NCBI GenBank assembly: GCA_034440615.1
Contig: JAOTOM010005049.1
Span: 558,001-622,000 of the forward strand
Length of the DNA stretch: 64,000 bases
Reading direction: 5' to 3'
Source of the DNA: Ashinkailepas kermadecensis
Lineage: Eukaryota; Arthropoda; Thecostraca; Neolepadidae
The notes under the pieces were generated by a model. It worked only from the letters and a program-made list of their open reading frames with translations, ran no database searches and was not told the DNA's origin. The position numbers and the translations under genes were made by a program. The first letter of the stretch is position 1. Every line of letters begins with the position of its first letter. Shown piece after piece: positions 34,849-45,580 of the stretch.

Positions 34849-34995
34849 GTTGGTTATCAGCTTCTTCACATATCGACTGCTTTGGTTGTACAGCGCCGCC
34901 GAACTCTCAGGCCGATTGATCGCGGACGAAGAGCGGCGACAGGCGGGACTCGAACCCAAGCCTTTCGGTTGGGAGACGAGCGTCCGCCCACGATC
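34849..34995 (-). mobile_element. tRNA-derived SINE, copy S3 (diverged)
   Basis: The reverse complement keeps GCTCGTCTCCCAACCGAAAG, B-box GGTTCGAGTCC, CGCCTGTCGCCGCTCTTCG and GCGATCAATCGGCCTGAGAG, and ends in CTGATAACC. The anticodon position is CCC, as in S5. The A-box half and the middle of the body are decayed, and no clear target duplication is visible. Confidence 0.75.
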
Positions 34996-35329
34996 TGTCT
35001 GTTACTGCACTGTTGACACCTGACCTGCGTCGCTCGTCCAGCCATTGACCTTTCTCCGGTCCCGATATATCCTGCTGCTACAGTGCCAGTGCCACTGCAG
35101 CTACCAGTGCAGCACTGGCACTGCAGCCAGTGCCACTGCAGTGCTCCATTCCATGTCCCATGTGTTCCACCGGACCGCATCTGCTTGTCTAGAGAATCCA
35201 ACCAGTACCTCCTTCAGTATTTCCGTTTGCCCCAGCACTGCCACCTCCTTCCTTGCTCAGTTCGTTCCACCAGCGTCCCTTGTCTTATCTCGTTTTGCCC
35301 GCAGCATTTCCTCTCGGCACGCTGACCCC
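34996..35329. other. Unique DNA with a palindromic CAGTGC tract
   Basis: At 35,078-35,146, CAGTGCCAGTGCCACTGCAG and its complement alternate, forming a small inverted-repeat cluster. No gene recognised. Confidence 0.6.
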
Positions 35330-35452
35330 GCCGCCGCCAACTGTTTCCCGCCAACTGCTTCCCGCCAACTGTCGTGCGCCAACTGTTGCGCACAAACTGT
35401 TGCGCACCAAACGTTTCCCGCCAACTGTTGCCCGCCAACTGTTTCCCCGTCC
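35330..35452. repeat. 15-bp minisatellite
   Basis: CCCGCCAACTGTTTC and its variants (GCGCCAACTGTTGCG, GCACCAAACGTTTCC) repeat about eight times. Confidence 0.88.
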
Positions 35453-36271
35453 CGTGTGTCGGACCACCGGCGTTGGCCGCGCAGCCAGCTGCGCAAACAC
35501 ACGTCGTCGCCGACAGCTAACGACAATGTAGGGCCAGCGCGCGTCACGCACAGCGACGACAGACGACGCCCCAGGAGGAGCATCGGTAGCCTGCACTCGG
35601 CTTGTGGAAGCTCGGCGGGTCGTCGACTGGCCGAACTAGCGAGCCTGATTGTGCTGTGGGGCTGACGCGGCCCGATCAAAGCACGAGGACCGCACTGCGC
35701 GCGCACCGAGACGAGCTTATGGACAGGCTGGTGTGCTCCGAGTGGCGGCACGTCACGGCACGTGAGCAATGCTGCTGCATTGCTGCGCTCACTGCGCTTG
35801 GCAGCCCAGGAATCCTGTGATGGACTCTGTGACAGCTGCACCATCTCTCGATTTCATAATAGGTGCATTCTTGCAGCCATCCGGGGTCATGCAGCCACCA
35901 CCGAGCCGCCAGGTCAATGGTGGCTGACCCTGCAGCCACGATCTGATCGGCTACGTGTGAACTTGAGCAGCCAACATCCCTGGCTGCCAGACCTCAACAG
36001 CTAAACCGAGGCCCCTTGTGGTCCACGGTGAGCAAGATCCTGTCCGCGATACGTCTGCGCTCGCGCTCTCCGAGGCCAGAGATTCGCCCCGAGACGTCGC
36101 CGACACGAAATGGCGGCTGCCGCACCGGGCCAGGCTGCAAGGGCGCCGCCAAACTATCCGAGCCAGCAGGCGATGGGCGGCCACGCTTGCTCTCCACGTA
36201 CAAAGGAAGCGTAATGCCAATTCGGGGCGAGAGCAATAGCCGTAGCCAAACGCCGAGCCAACAATAACGAA
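35453..36271. other. GC-rich unique DNA, no gene supported
   Basis: Several overlapping frames on both strands (to 206 aa at 35,045-35,665 and 195 aa on the minus strand) have no recognisable motif and start inside repeat DNA. Confidence 0.4.
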
Positions 36272-36645
36272 GCCGACGAGAGGTCGTTCGCCCGGGCGGC
36301 ACACAACTGACCAGCGCGGTCACGTCACCCAAGCCGGCGGGAGATCGTCCGCCCAGGCGGCACACAACTGACCAGCGCGGTCACGTCACCCAAGCCGGCG
36401 GGAGATCGTCCGCCCAGGCGGCACACAACTGACCAGCGCGGTCACGTCACCCAAGCCGGCGGGAGATCGTCCGCCCAGGCGGCACACAACTGACCAGCGC
36501 GGTCACGTCACCCAAGCCGGCGGGAGATCGTCCGCCCAGGCGGCACACAACTGACCAGCGCGGGCACGTCACCCAGGCCGGCGGGAGATTGTCCGCCCAG
36601 GCGGCACACAACTGACCAGCGCGGTCACGTCACCCAGCGGCCGGG
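36272..36645. repeat. 61-bp minisatellite, ~6 units
   Basis: The unit is CGGCACACAACTGACCAGCG, CGGTCACGTCACCCAAGCCG, GCGGGAGATCGTCCGCCCAG, G. Middle units are nearly identical, suggesting recent expansion; the edge units differ. Confidence 0.95.
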
Positions 36646-36929
36646 CAGGGAGCTGAGATCCGATCCCGACCGATGACATTCTCACAGGAATCATCGGAAC
36701 TAGGCTTAAGCTGAACACGGGACTCCGGCCTGCTCTACACAGCCGAAGCAGAAGTAATCTAAACGAGATTGACATAATCTGCATCCGAGACATAGGACTT
36801 CACCCAGGATTCACCCATCATTAATGCGCTATCGAGCATTATGACTGAGCCGTCATCCACAGGGTCGTCCTCGACCAGACCTAAGCACCGCTCGATTGCA
36901 AGACCTGGGTCTAACCTACACGATGCATG

Positions 36930-37115
36930 GACTGATGCACACGGGACCCAGGATGCACACAGGACCCAGGATGCACAGAGGAACGTTGGACTGCCATGGC
37001 AGACCTAGGACTGATATACGCCAGACCTAGGACTGATATACGCCAGACCTAGGACTGATATGCGCCAGACCTAGGACTGCTATACGCCAAACCTAGCAGT
37101 GCTGCACCAAATACC
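36930..37115. repeat. 22-bp minisatellite and related GGACCCAGGATGCAC units
   Basis: GCCAGACCTAGGACTGATAT plus AC repeats four times at about 36,995-37,095. Just before it, GGACCCAGGATGCACACA occurs twice. Confidence 0.85.
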
Positions 37116-37559
37116 TAGAGCTGATCCAAACGGGACCTTGTGCTGGCCTGCATGAGCACCACGTAATAGCTCACATGAGAAGCAGCCCTGATATGTGCAA
37201 CACATGATTTACCTACGATTCAACATGGCAAAACCTAACATTAATCTCATACACCACACAGCTTTTATGCGTTCTAAACATGAAGCACATCTGACGTATC
37301 CCATTGATGTCGAATATGTAACTCTTTCATTCCGATCGCAATCTCAGTATGCAAGCATACGATTGGCCATAAACAACAATCTCCCATTGCCCTTCTACTT
37401 CAGGCTCTCAGACAAGTGAACATAACTCATGTATATTTCCTAAGAGCTCATTTAAAACAAGAAGAGAGGCAAGCATGTCATGATATCCTAGATGGAGTGG
37501 TTCCACACCAGTCGCCAGCTATTGCACCCACTCGGCGTCCGACAATGCACATAACGCGA
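37116..37559. other. Unique DNA, no gene supported
   Basis: AT-rich; a 74-aa frame at 37,195-37,419 has no recognisable motif. Confidence 0.4.
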
Positions 37560-37936
37560 CCAGGCCCGACAATAGCGCCAGGCCCAGGTCGTCGGCGTCT
37601 GCCGGCCGGTCTGCAGTGCCCGGACCCGCCTTACCAGCGCGGAGCCCAGCAGTCTGACCACACGTATCCGGCCTAGCGACACCCGTCGGCGTCTGCTGCC
37701 CAGTCTGCAGTGCCCGGACCCGCCTTACCAGCGCGGCGCCCAGCAGTCTGACCACACGTATCCGGCCTAGCGACACCCGTCGGCGTCTGCTGGCCGGTCT
37801 GCAGTGCCCCGGCGCCCAGCAGTCTGACCACACGTGCCCGGCCTAGCGACACCCGTCGGCGTCTGCCGGCCGGTCTGCAGTGCCGCGGCGCCCAGCAGTC
37901 TGACCACACGTATCCGGCCTAGCGACACCCGTCGGC
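37560..37936. repeat. 94/76-bp minisatellite
   Basis: AGTCTGACCACACGTATCCG starts at 37,651, 37,745, 37,821 (as ACGTGCCCG) and 37,897. Steps are 94, 76 and 76 bp, because an 18-bp segment containing CCCGCCTTACCAGCG is absent from later units. Confidence 0.9.
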
Positions 37937-38165
37937 GTCGTCAGTAACGTCAGACACGTCGCCACCGATGGCGCGTGCCGACGACGTGACCATAGGTGAC
38001 GCAGACGCCCCTTGTCAGTAACGTCAGACACGTCGTCATCGATGGCGCGTGCCGACGACGTGACCATAGGTGACGCAGACGCCCCTTGTCAGTAACGTCA
38101 GACACGTCGTCATCGATGGCGCGTGCCGACGACGTGACCGCAGGTGATGCAGACGCCGCGCCCGG
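37937..38165. repeat. 74-bp minisatellite, 3 units
   Basis: GTCAGTAACGTCAGACACGT followed by CGTCATCGATGGCGCGTGCC and GACGACGTGACCATAGGTGA repeats three times. Its first unit abuts the 94/76-bp array at GTCGGCG. Confidence 0.92.
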
Positions 38166-38371
38166 ACAATGAGCGTGGGGCGGCCCGGCCGGCAGGGCCG
38201 TGGCAGTGATAGATCGGGGGAGGTGACGGAAGCGACTCTGAGGGTAGGGAGGGCGAAAACGGGGACTGCCGGCAACACGGGAGGGAGAGGGCCGATACCA
38301 CGCCCACTCTCCAAACAGCACACGGCGTCACCGACACCGTCCTTCCCTGCTGCGCCGTCATCGACGACATC

Positions 38372-38660
38372 ACCCGTTCAGAGCACTGATCAGAACGACT
38401 ATATCGTCCCTTCAGAACACTGATCAGAGCGACTATATCACCAGTTCAGATCACTGACCAGAGCGACTATATCATCCGCAGAACACCGATAACAGCCTAC
38501 ATCGACTATATCACCCGTGCAGAGCATTGATAAGAGCCTACATCGACTATATCACCCATTCAGAGCACTGATCAGAGCCTATATCGACTATATCACCTGT
38601 TCAGAGCACTGATCATGGCCTATATCGACTATATCACCAGTTCAGAGCACTGATAATAGC
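38372..38660. repeat. ~41-bp AT-rich minisatellite
   Basis: TTCAGAGCACTGATCAGAGC followed by CTATATCGACTATATCACC recurs with indels, about seven units. Confidence 0.88.
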
Positions 38661-38924
38661 CCACATGCGACTCGGGAGTACGTTTGGGGTAGCTTTCGAT
38701 AGCCAATATATCACAGGTGTCGGTTTATCTCTATATTATGTTATTGGTTTGCCCTTCGTGAGCCCAATTACGCCCGCCCGCCCGCCCGCACCATCCCAGC
38801 GAGTCACCCAGCCATCCCCTCCCACGCCATCACCGTGGCTTAACAGTCGGGCTGCAGTCGGGCGTGGTTAATAACGGACGCCTACCGCCGAGACGAGGGG
38901 GCCCTGCAGGTCTGCTGCGTACAA
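38661..38924. other. Unique DNA
   Basis: Includes a (CGCC)n run at 38,772-38,788. No gene recognised. Confidence 0.4.
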
Positions 38925-39262
38925 TCGACACGACACCACACAGGCGTACCGTCCCGGCCACGTGGGGCCGCCGGGTCAGACAACGTCCAGGCCAAGGCTG
39001 TGAGGCCGCCGGGTCAGACAACGTCCAGACACGACACCACACAGGCGTCGCCCGCCACGTGAGGCCGCCGTAGAAACGTCAGAAAAAACCGGCAGCACGT
39101 GGGGCCGCCGGGTCAGACAACGTCCAGACACGACACCACACAGGCGTACCGCCCCGGCCACGTGGGGCCGCCGGGTCAGACAACGTCCAGACACGACACC
39201 ACACAGGCGTACCGCCCAGGCCACGTGAGGCCGCCGGGTCAGACAACGTCCAGACACGACGG
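38925..39262. repeat. 63-bp minisatellite
   Basis: GTCAGACAACGTCCAGACAC followed by GACACCACACAGGCGTACCG and CCACGTGGGGCCGCCGG. GTCAGA starts at 39,112, 39,175 and 39,238 with exact 63-bp steps; earlier units carry deletions. Confidence 0.92.
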
Positions 39263-40324
39263 CCACACACAGACGGTCGGCCGACTGCGGTGTGAGGGTG
39301 GCCGCCCGTCGGGCGGCGCGGACCCGAGACGGCTGCGTTCCGGCCGGTCCCGGGCACCCAGCCGTGACCTGCCCCCCCCTCGCGCGGCGCTGACGGCCGC
39401 GCCGACCTCGCCGCTCGCCGCTGACGACTCACACGCTGACCATTCATTCCCGCCCAGATGTCTGGGGCCGGCGCCATTGACGGCACGAAGTCCCACTCAG
39501 AGGCGCGCGCCAGCCGGCCGCCCCCGCTCGGAACGGCCCGCTCGGCCCAGACGACGGATGATATCTCTCCGGGCGACTGCACATAAAGCGGCACACCCGG
39601 GGCGCTTCGGGTTTCTTCGCGGATGCAGGCCGTGTTGTTGTTCCGGTAACGACACATGGTCCAAAATTGTGTCCATAAAAAGCGCTATCGCTTATGGACA
39701 GTTAATCGTTTCTCTCTTTTTTGGACCTAGGTACCTACCAAAATTGACCGTTTAGCGAGGATCGTGTAATGGCATCATACCGTGCCCAATTTGACGACGA
39801 GATGCCTGATATTGACGAGCATGGCGTTTCTTCAACCATCCTGTTCACAAGACGCAGCAGCTATTCGTCCAACAGCACAGTAGCCCAATCACCAAAAGCC
39901 GTCACGATTGCTAGCGGTTTCTGCAGGTCAATTATTTACCAAACAACGCTGAGCATCGGTGAGGCTCTCAAAGATCGCTGTTGGATCTGTGTATAAGTCA
40001 TCAACTTCCGCAAACCATGGTCTGCCATTGTGCATACGCATCAGCAGCATTCGCTTTGCAATGTTGGAGACCAATACAAGGCATTTTTAATGTAAAAACT
40101 GGGGGGCAAATGCCTCCCAGTCCTTCCCAAGTGCCACCAGGCCCCAATGATTTCGCTTCATTGGGGGGGGCACCGGAGAAAATCCAAACTTCTTGCAGGC
40201 CAGGGTGCCCCACTGATAAATAAAGGTGCACCTGATGAAGAGCATCAAGCAGATCTTGTTCTCCTCCCTTACGCAACCTGAAATGCACTTATTGCGAGTA
40301 AATTTACCCATCTGGCAGGTCATG
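39263..40324. other. GC-rich then AT-rich unique DNA
   Basis: 39,263-39,560 is CpG-dense with frames on both strands and no recognised domain. At 40,140-40,175 CCCCAATGATTTCGCTTCAT and TGGGG form an imperfect palindrome like those inside hAT-like elements, but no ends were found. Confidence 0.4.
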
Positions 40325-40842
40325 ATACCCTAAATTGAGAGGTCATAGAGCTCTTTCGAAGCCTTCGGATGCCCTTTTGACAGCTCACTGTGCCCTTCCT
40401 GCAGGTCCTGCAGGTTTCCCATTGGACGGTTAGGGCAGGGCTTGAAAGCAACGGAAATGCCCTCCATAGCTTAGAGTGTCATTCAACAAAGTGGAATGCC
40501 CCTGTTATTGCTCAAAATGCCATTCTCGTAAGTCGAAAGTGCCCTAAGATGACCTAGATACGACCATAGCCAGCTAAGTTGCCCTCAATGCAGCTCAAAG
40601 TGCCCTTTTGAAGCCTTCGAATGCTTGATAGCTCACTGTGCCCCTCTGGCAGCTCAGGTTGCCCACTGGACGGCTAGGGCAGGGCTTGGGAATATCAAGG
40701 ATGCCCTTCGCAGCTCAAAGTACTCCTAAGCAAAGTGGAATGTCCCTACCTTTGCTCAAAGCACCCTTTGCCGACTCTACAGTGCCTTTCTCGCAAGTCG
40801 ACGCACCCACAGAGCAATTCAGATGCGCCCTTAGCAGGCTAG
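40325..40842. repeat. ~265-bp tandem repeat R4, units 1-2
   Basis: Ordered words repeat in each unit: CTCAAAGTGCCCTTTTGAAG, CCTTCGAATGC, GCTCACTGTGCCC, GGACGGCTAGGGCAGGGCTT, CAAAGTGGAATG, CTCGCAAGTCG and AGCTAAGTTGCCCTCAAT. Unit 2 runs from about 40,574 to 40,842, where element E2 interrupts. The function of the unit is unknown. Confidence 0.75.
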
Positions 40843-41308
40843 TACGAGCAACGGAGGACCTCTCACGTGACGCGCGTCGGAGGGGAGGGGCGGATTCGTC
40901 CCTCCCCTGTGATCTCGGAAACTACTGAAGCTAGAAGCACAGCATTTGGAGGGTAGATTGCGGCTTTAGCGAACTCGCTTCGGTATAAATTGCATGACCC
41001 TTGGTCAACGCCTTCAGAGTGAAATGTGGTCGAGATCGGCAGCCACACCGCGCCCCCGCACCACCGCGCAGACGAAACCCTTGTGAACATGAACGCTTGG
41101 CGGCCGGTTGGTCGACTTTGAACCCCCGCAGTCCGTATATTTGCCGACGGGTTTCGAATTTTCTTTTGCATAGGATGCGCTATCAATTTTTAACAATGTC
41201 CCCAAGACTTAATTACAATATCCCAGCACGTGTATGAGATATCGTGGAAAAACAGGCTGGGTGGGCGGATTTCGCCCCCCCAACCCCACCCCCACTCCGG
41301 TACGCGTG
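40843..41308. mobile_element. TTAA-type non-autonomous DNA transposon E2 (466 bp)
   Basis: The left end, after CTAG (a decayed TTAA, 40,839-40,842), reads TACGAGCAACGGAGGACC and aligns base for base with the left end of E1. The following hairpin GGAGGGGAGGGGCGG/TCCCTCCCC, GATCTCGGAA, CTACTGAAGCT and GCATGACC...GGTCAA also match E1. The right end reads inward CACGCGTACCGGAGTGG, next to TTAA at 41,309-41,312. Neighbouring R4 units carry the uninterrupted site GCAGGTTAAGTTG. It is a shorter member of the E1 subfamily and has no coding capacity. Confidence 0.8.
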
Positions 41309-41469
41309 TTAAGCTGCCCTCAATCCAGCTCAAAGTGCCCTTCTGAAGCCATGGAATGCTCCTTTGACGGTTTGCCATGACCTATTGGCATTTCTGATTG
41401 CCCAGTGGGCGGCTATGACGAGGCGCCGGAATAACAGAGATGTTCTCTAACCAATCTGCTTGACCTACG
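41309..41469. repeat. R4 tandem repeat, unit 3 (first part)
   Basis: TTAAGCTGCCCTCAATCCAG, CTCAAAGTGCCCTTCTGAAG, GGAATGCTCC and CAGTGGGCGGCTATGACGAG continue the R4 unit directly after E2, before E4 interrupts. Confidence 0.7.
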
Positions 41470-42439
41470 TTAAGTGACTCGATATCCGGTCAAGATAAAG
41501 TGGTAATGTGGGCTAAACCTACTTAGACGCCTGTTTTGATGGTTTCTTTTGTGTTTGCATGACCTAAATAGTATGAAAGTTACGTTACGCGAACTAAGTT
41601 ATCCAATTAAACCAAAAGTATGAATCGCTGTCAAGGTCCAGTCATCCGAGGTCATTCACCTATAACAACTTCTTTTTTATCAGGATCGATAGCTCATACA
41701 CGTGAAAATATATTCAAATGAAGTGTATACGACTGCAACTTGGCAGTTCTTACCAGCACGTGTATCTCGAAGTTTTGTTTGAGGTCAGGTCAGTGGCCTA
41801 ATGAAGGTCACTGCCAATTTTAGCCCATTTTGGGCCAATGTGACTATTTTTGTAACACACATGTTTTGCTAACTTCATCTGTTTACCTTTGTCTGCATGC
41901 TCAAGATTCAGAAATTTCATATCCTTTTGTTTTACTTCCGTCAAGTGACCTGAGGTTAGGGCAAGATAAAGGATGCAAGGGGAACGAAATTTAATTGGAT
42001 ACCCCTATTCGTGTGGTATATTTTAAGCTTGATGTCTGAAACAGCATCGAAGTTGCATTGCACGCCCTAAATTATCCGATGAAACCAAACCAATCAATCA
42101 TATTCAAGGTCAAGATCATGCTAGGTCATCGATGCTTGTTTAACATCAAGCATTACTTGACAAAAGTTATCCGCTGTGTAATTCGCTTTCAAATGGTGTG
42201 CTTCTAACACTGTGTTTTGACCAGAAATACAGATATAACATGTTTTTGAAGTCCATTTTACCTCTAAACTACCATTTTGATTACCAAAATTATTTAAGAC
42301 TGACAAATGGGACCATTTTCGAACCTTGTTCATTGAGGTCCTTCCGATCATACCCGGATCGTTTTCGTGTAAAACTTAGTCGGAAGCTAGTTGGGGGATC
42401 TTTAACGATCCGACCCCCCTCCCAGACGGGCCGGGTTAA
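41470..42439. mobile_element. Probable TTAA-type DNA transposon E4, left end unresolved
   Basis: The right end at TTAA 42,436-42,439 read inward is TTAACCCGGCCCGTCTGGG, matching the E3 end. It is followed by a hairpin with GGGGGATC/GATCCGACCCCC around TTTAAC. The interior is AT-rich with several AGGTCA hexamers (41,640-41,665; 41,781-41,810; 42,100-42,130). R4 sequence resumes exactly after it (GCAAAGTGGAATGC). On the left, TTAA at 41,470 fits the R4 insertion point but lacks a matching inverted end; a CTAACCA at 41,451 is the alternative. Confidence 0.5.
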
Positions 42440-42790
42440 GCAAAGTGGAATGCTCCTGCTAGTCAAAGTGCCCTCGCTGGCTTTACAGTGCCTACCTCGC
42501 AAGCTGAAGTACCCTCAGATGAACCCAGATACCGCTCTTAGCAGGTTAAGTTGTTCTTAATCTAGCTCAAATTGCCCTTCCAAAGCCTTCGAATGCCCCC
42601 TTTGAGGCTTGCTGTGCCTCTTTGGCAGTTCAGGTTACCTGTTGGACAACCAAGGCGGGGATCAGGTATATCAGGGATGCCCTTCAGAGCTCAAAGCGCC
42701 CTGAGCCAAAGTGGAATATCTCTGCCTCTTTTCAAAGTGCCCATTGCTGACTTTACAGTTCCTCATGCAGAGAAAGCCGAAGGCACGCAG
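42440..42790. repeat. R4 tandem repeat, end of unit 3 and unit 4
   Basis: GCAAAGTGGAATGCTCC, CAAAGTGCCCTCGCTGGC, GCAGGTTAAGTTGTTC, then CTCAAATTGCCCTTCCAAAG and CAAAGTGGAATATCTC follow the R4 order. The array fades out near 42,790. Confidence 0.7.
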
Positions 42791-43185
42791 GGTCCTTCTA
42801 CAACTCGTTTGGCTACGTAGGGCATACAGCTCAGTCATCCGCTCACGCGAAAAAGTCGCTGTGAAGCAGAAATTCCCAGCAGCCAGCGATATTTGAACGC
42901 ACGCTGGGTGTACTTCCTGCCTGGCCAGCGCTGGACCGGATGGCTCAGTCTCACCACCATGAAGGCAGGAGTCGGCTCGCCAGGCGCCCACATGCCGCCC
43001 ACAAACAAACAGTCGCGGTATGCCAGCCACGTAGAGCCGCGGCCAGCTGCCCAGCGCCGGCCGCACATCGGACCCGCCCACCGCGTGGCTGGGTGGTCAG
43101 CACAGCGACGAGCGCGCCTAAAGCCACAAACACGGTCGGCCGAGACCGACCCCGGCCACAGAGGCCGGCCCGTCCGTCGCCGCTT
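42791..43185. other. GC-rich unique DNA
   Basis: Open frames on both strands continue into the adjacent array. No recognised domain. Confidence 0.4.
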
Positions 43186-44888
43186 CAGGTGGTGCGCCCG
43201 CCGGCGGCCGGTACAGGTGGTGCGTCCGCCGACCATCTCCCCACCGACCGGCCGGTACACCTGGAGAGTGGTGCGCCCGCCGACCATCTCCCCACCGACC
43301 GGCCGGTACAGCTGGAGTGGTACGCCCGCCGACCATCTCTCCACCGACCGGCCGGTACAGCTGGAGAGTGGTGCGCCCGCCGACCATCTCTCCACCGACC
43401 GGCCGGTACACCTGGAGAGTGGTGCGCCCGCCGACCATCTCCCCACCGACCGGCCGGTACAGCTGGAGTGGTACGCCCGCCGACCATCTCTCCTCCGACC
43501 GGCCGGTACAGCTGGAGAGTGGTGAGTCCGCGGCCATCTCTCCACCGACCGGCCGGTACAGCTGGAGAGTGGTGAGTCCGCCAACCATCTCTCTACCGAC
43601 CGGCCGGTACAGCTGGAGTGGTACACCCGCCGACCATCTCTCCACCGACCGGCCGGTACAGCTGGAGAGTGGTGCGCCCGCCGACCATCTCTCCACCGAC
43701 CGGCCGGTACACCTGGAGAGTGGTGCGCCCGCCGACCATCTCCCCACCGACCGGCCGGTACAGCTGGAGTGGTACGCCCGCCGACCATCTCTTCTCCGAC
43801 CGGTGGGGGCCGACCGGCCGGTACAGCTGGAGAGTGGTGAGTCCGCCGACCATCTCTCCACCGACCGGCCAGTACAGCTGGAGAGTGGTGCGCCCGCCGA
43901 CCATCTCTCCACCGACCGGCCGGTACAGCTGGAGTGGTACGCCCGCCGACCATCTCTCCTCCGACCGGCCGGTACAGCTGGAGAGTGGTGAGTCCGCGGC
44001 CATCTCTCCACCGACCGGCCGGTACAGCTGGAGAGTGGTGAGTCCGCCGACCATCTCTCCACCGACCGGCCAGTACAGCTGGAGAGTGGTGCGCCCGCCG
44101 ACCATCTCTCCACCGACCGGCCGGTACAGCTGGAGTGGTACGGCCGCCGACCATCTCTCCACCGACCGGCCGGTACAGCTGGAGAGTGGTGAGTCCGCCG
44201 ACCATCTCTCCACCGACCGGCCGGTACAGCTGGAGAGTGGTGAGTCCGCCGACCATCTTTCCACCGACCGGCCGGTACAGCTGGAGAGTGGTGAGTCCGC
44301 CGACCATCTCTCCACCGACCGGCCGGTACAGCTGGAGAGTGGTGAGTCGCCGACCATCTCTCCACCGACCAGCCGGTACAGCTGGGGAGTGGTGCGCTCG
44401 CCGACTATCTCTCCACCGACCGGCCGGTACAGCTGGAGAGTGGTGAGTCCGCCGACTATCTCTCCACCGACTGGCCGGTACACCTGGAGAGTGGTGCGCC
44501 CGCCGACCATCCCTCCACCGACCGGCCGGTACAGCTGGAGAGTGGTGCGCCCGCCGACCATCCCTCCACCGACCGGCCGGTACAGCTGGAGAGTGGTGCG
44601 CCCGCAGACCGTCTCTCCACCGACCGGCCGGTACAGCTGGAGAGTGGTGTGCCCGCAGACCGGCCGGTACAGCTGGAGAGTGAGTGGTACGCCCACCGAC
44701 CGGCCGGTACAGCTGGAGAGTGGTGAGTCCGCCGACCATCTCTCCACCGACCATCCCTCCACCGACCGGCCGGTACAGCTGGAGAGTGGTGGGTCCGCCG
44801 ACCATCCCTCCACCGACCGGCCGGTACAGCTGGAGAGTGGTGAGTCCGCCGACCATCTCTCCACCGACCGGCCGGTACGGCTGGAGTG
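43186..44888. repeat. 51-bp minisatellite, first block (~33 units)
   Basis: The unit is GACCATCTCTCCACCGACCG, GCCGGTACAGCTGGAGAGTG, GTGCGCCCGCC. A 49-bp variant (CTGGAGTGGTACGCC) starts at 43,461, 43,611, 43,762 and 43,927, after a first instance near 43,312. That is every third unit. Other variants are CACCTGG, GAGTCCGCC and TCCGCGG. Frames of 200-670 aa on both strands are by-products of stop-free units. Confidence 0.95.
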
Positions 44889-45048
44889 GGGGACGAGTGG
44901 TCTAGGGGTAAGATGCTCGTCTCACAATCGAAAGGTTGTGGGTTCGAGTCTCACCTGTCGCTACTCTTCGCCCGCGACCAATCGGCGTGAGAGATTGGCG
45001 ACGCTAGATGACTCAACGGTTGACGTGTCGTAAAACCAATAACCAACC
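44889..45048 (+). mobile_element. tRNA-derived SINE, copy S4 (best preserved)
   Basis: Complete head (TGGTCTAGGGGTAAGATG; CAC at the anticodon position; B-box GGTTCGAGTCT at 44,941), full body and GTAAAACCAATAACCAACC tail. It splits the 51-bp array. TACGGCTGGAGTGG stands on both sides. The array consensus there is TACAGCTGGAG, so the shared G marks a true target-site duplication and not the array period. Confidence 0.93.
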
Positions 45049-45580
45049 TACGGCTGGAGTGGTGCGCCCGACGACCATCTATCTCTCCACCGACCGGCCG
45101 GTACAGCTGGAGAGTGAGTGGTACGCCCACCGACCGGCCGGTACAGCTGGAGTGGTACGCCCGCCGACCATCTCTCCACCGACCGGCCAGTACAGCTGGA
45201 GAGTGGTGAGTCGCCGACCATCTCTCCACCGACCGGCCGGTACAGCTGGAGAGTGGTGAGTCCGCTGGCCATCTCTCCACTGACCAGCCGGTACAGCTGG
45301 AGAGTGGTGAGTCTGCCGACCATCTCTCCACCGACCGGCCAGTACAGCTGGAGAGTGGTGAGTCGCCGACCATCTCTCCACCGACCGGCCGGTACACCTG
45401 GAGAGTGGTACGCCCGCAGACCGGCCGGTACAGCTGGAGTGGTACGCCCGCCGACCGTCTCTCCACCGACCGGCCGGTACAGCTGGAGAGTGGTGAGTCG
45501 CCGACCATCTCTCCACCGACCGGCCGGTACAGCTGGAGAGTGGTGCGCCCGCAGACCGGCCGGTACAGCTGGAGCTGCAT
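45049..45580. repeat. 51-bp minisatellite, second block (~10 units)
   Basis: Same unit and variants as before the SINE, with more deletions (GAGTCGCCGACC, GCCCGCAGACCGG). Confidence 0.93.

Noticed and set aside
44889..44965. Functional tRNA gene with CAC anticodon
   Set aside because: The anticodon stem does not pair properly, the head continues into a conserved non-tRNA body, and seven dispersed copies with target duplications exist, so it is a SINE.
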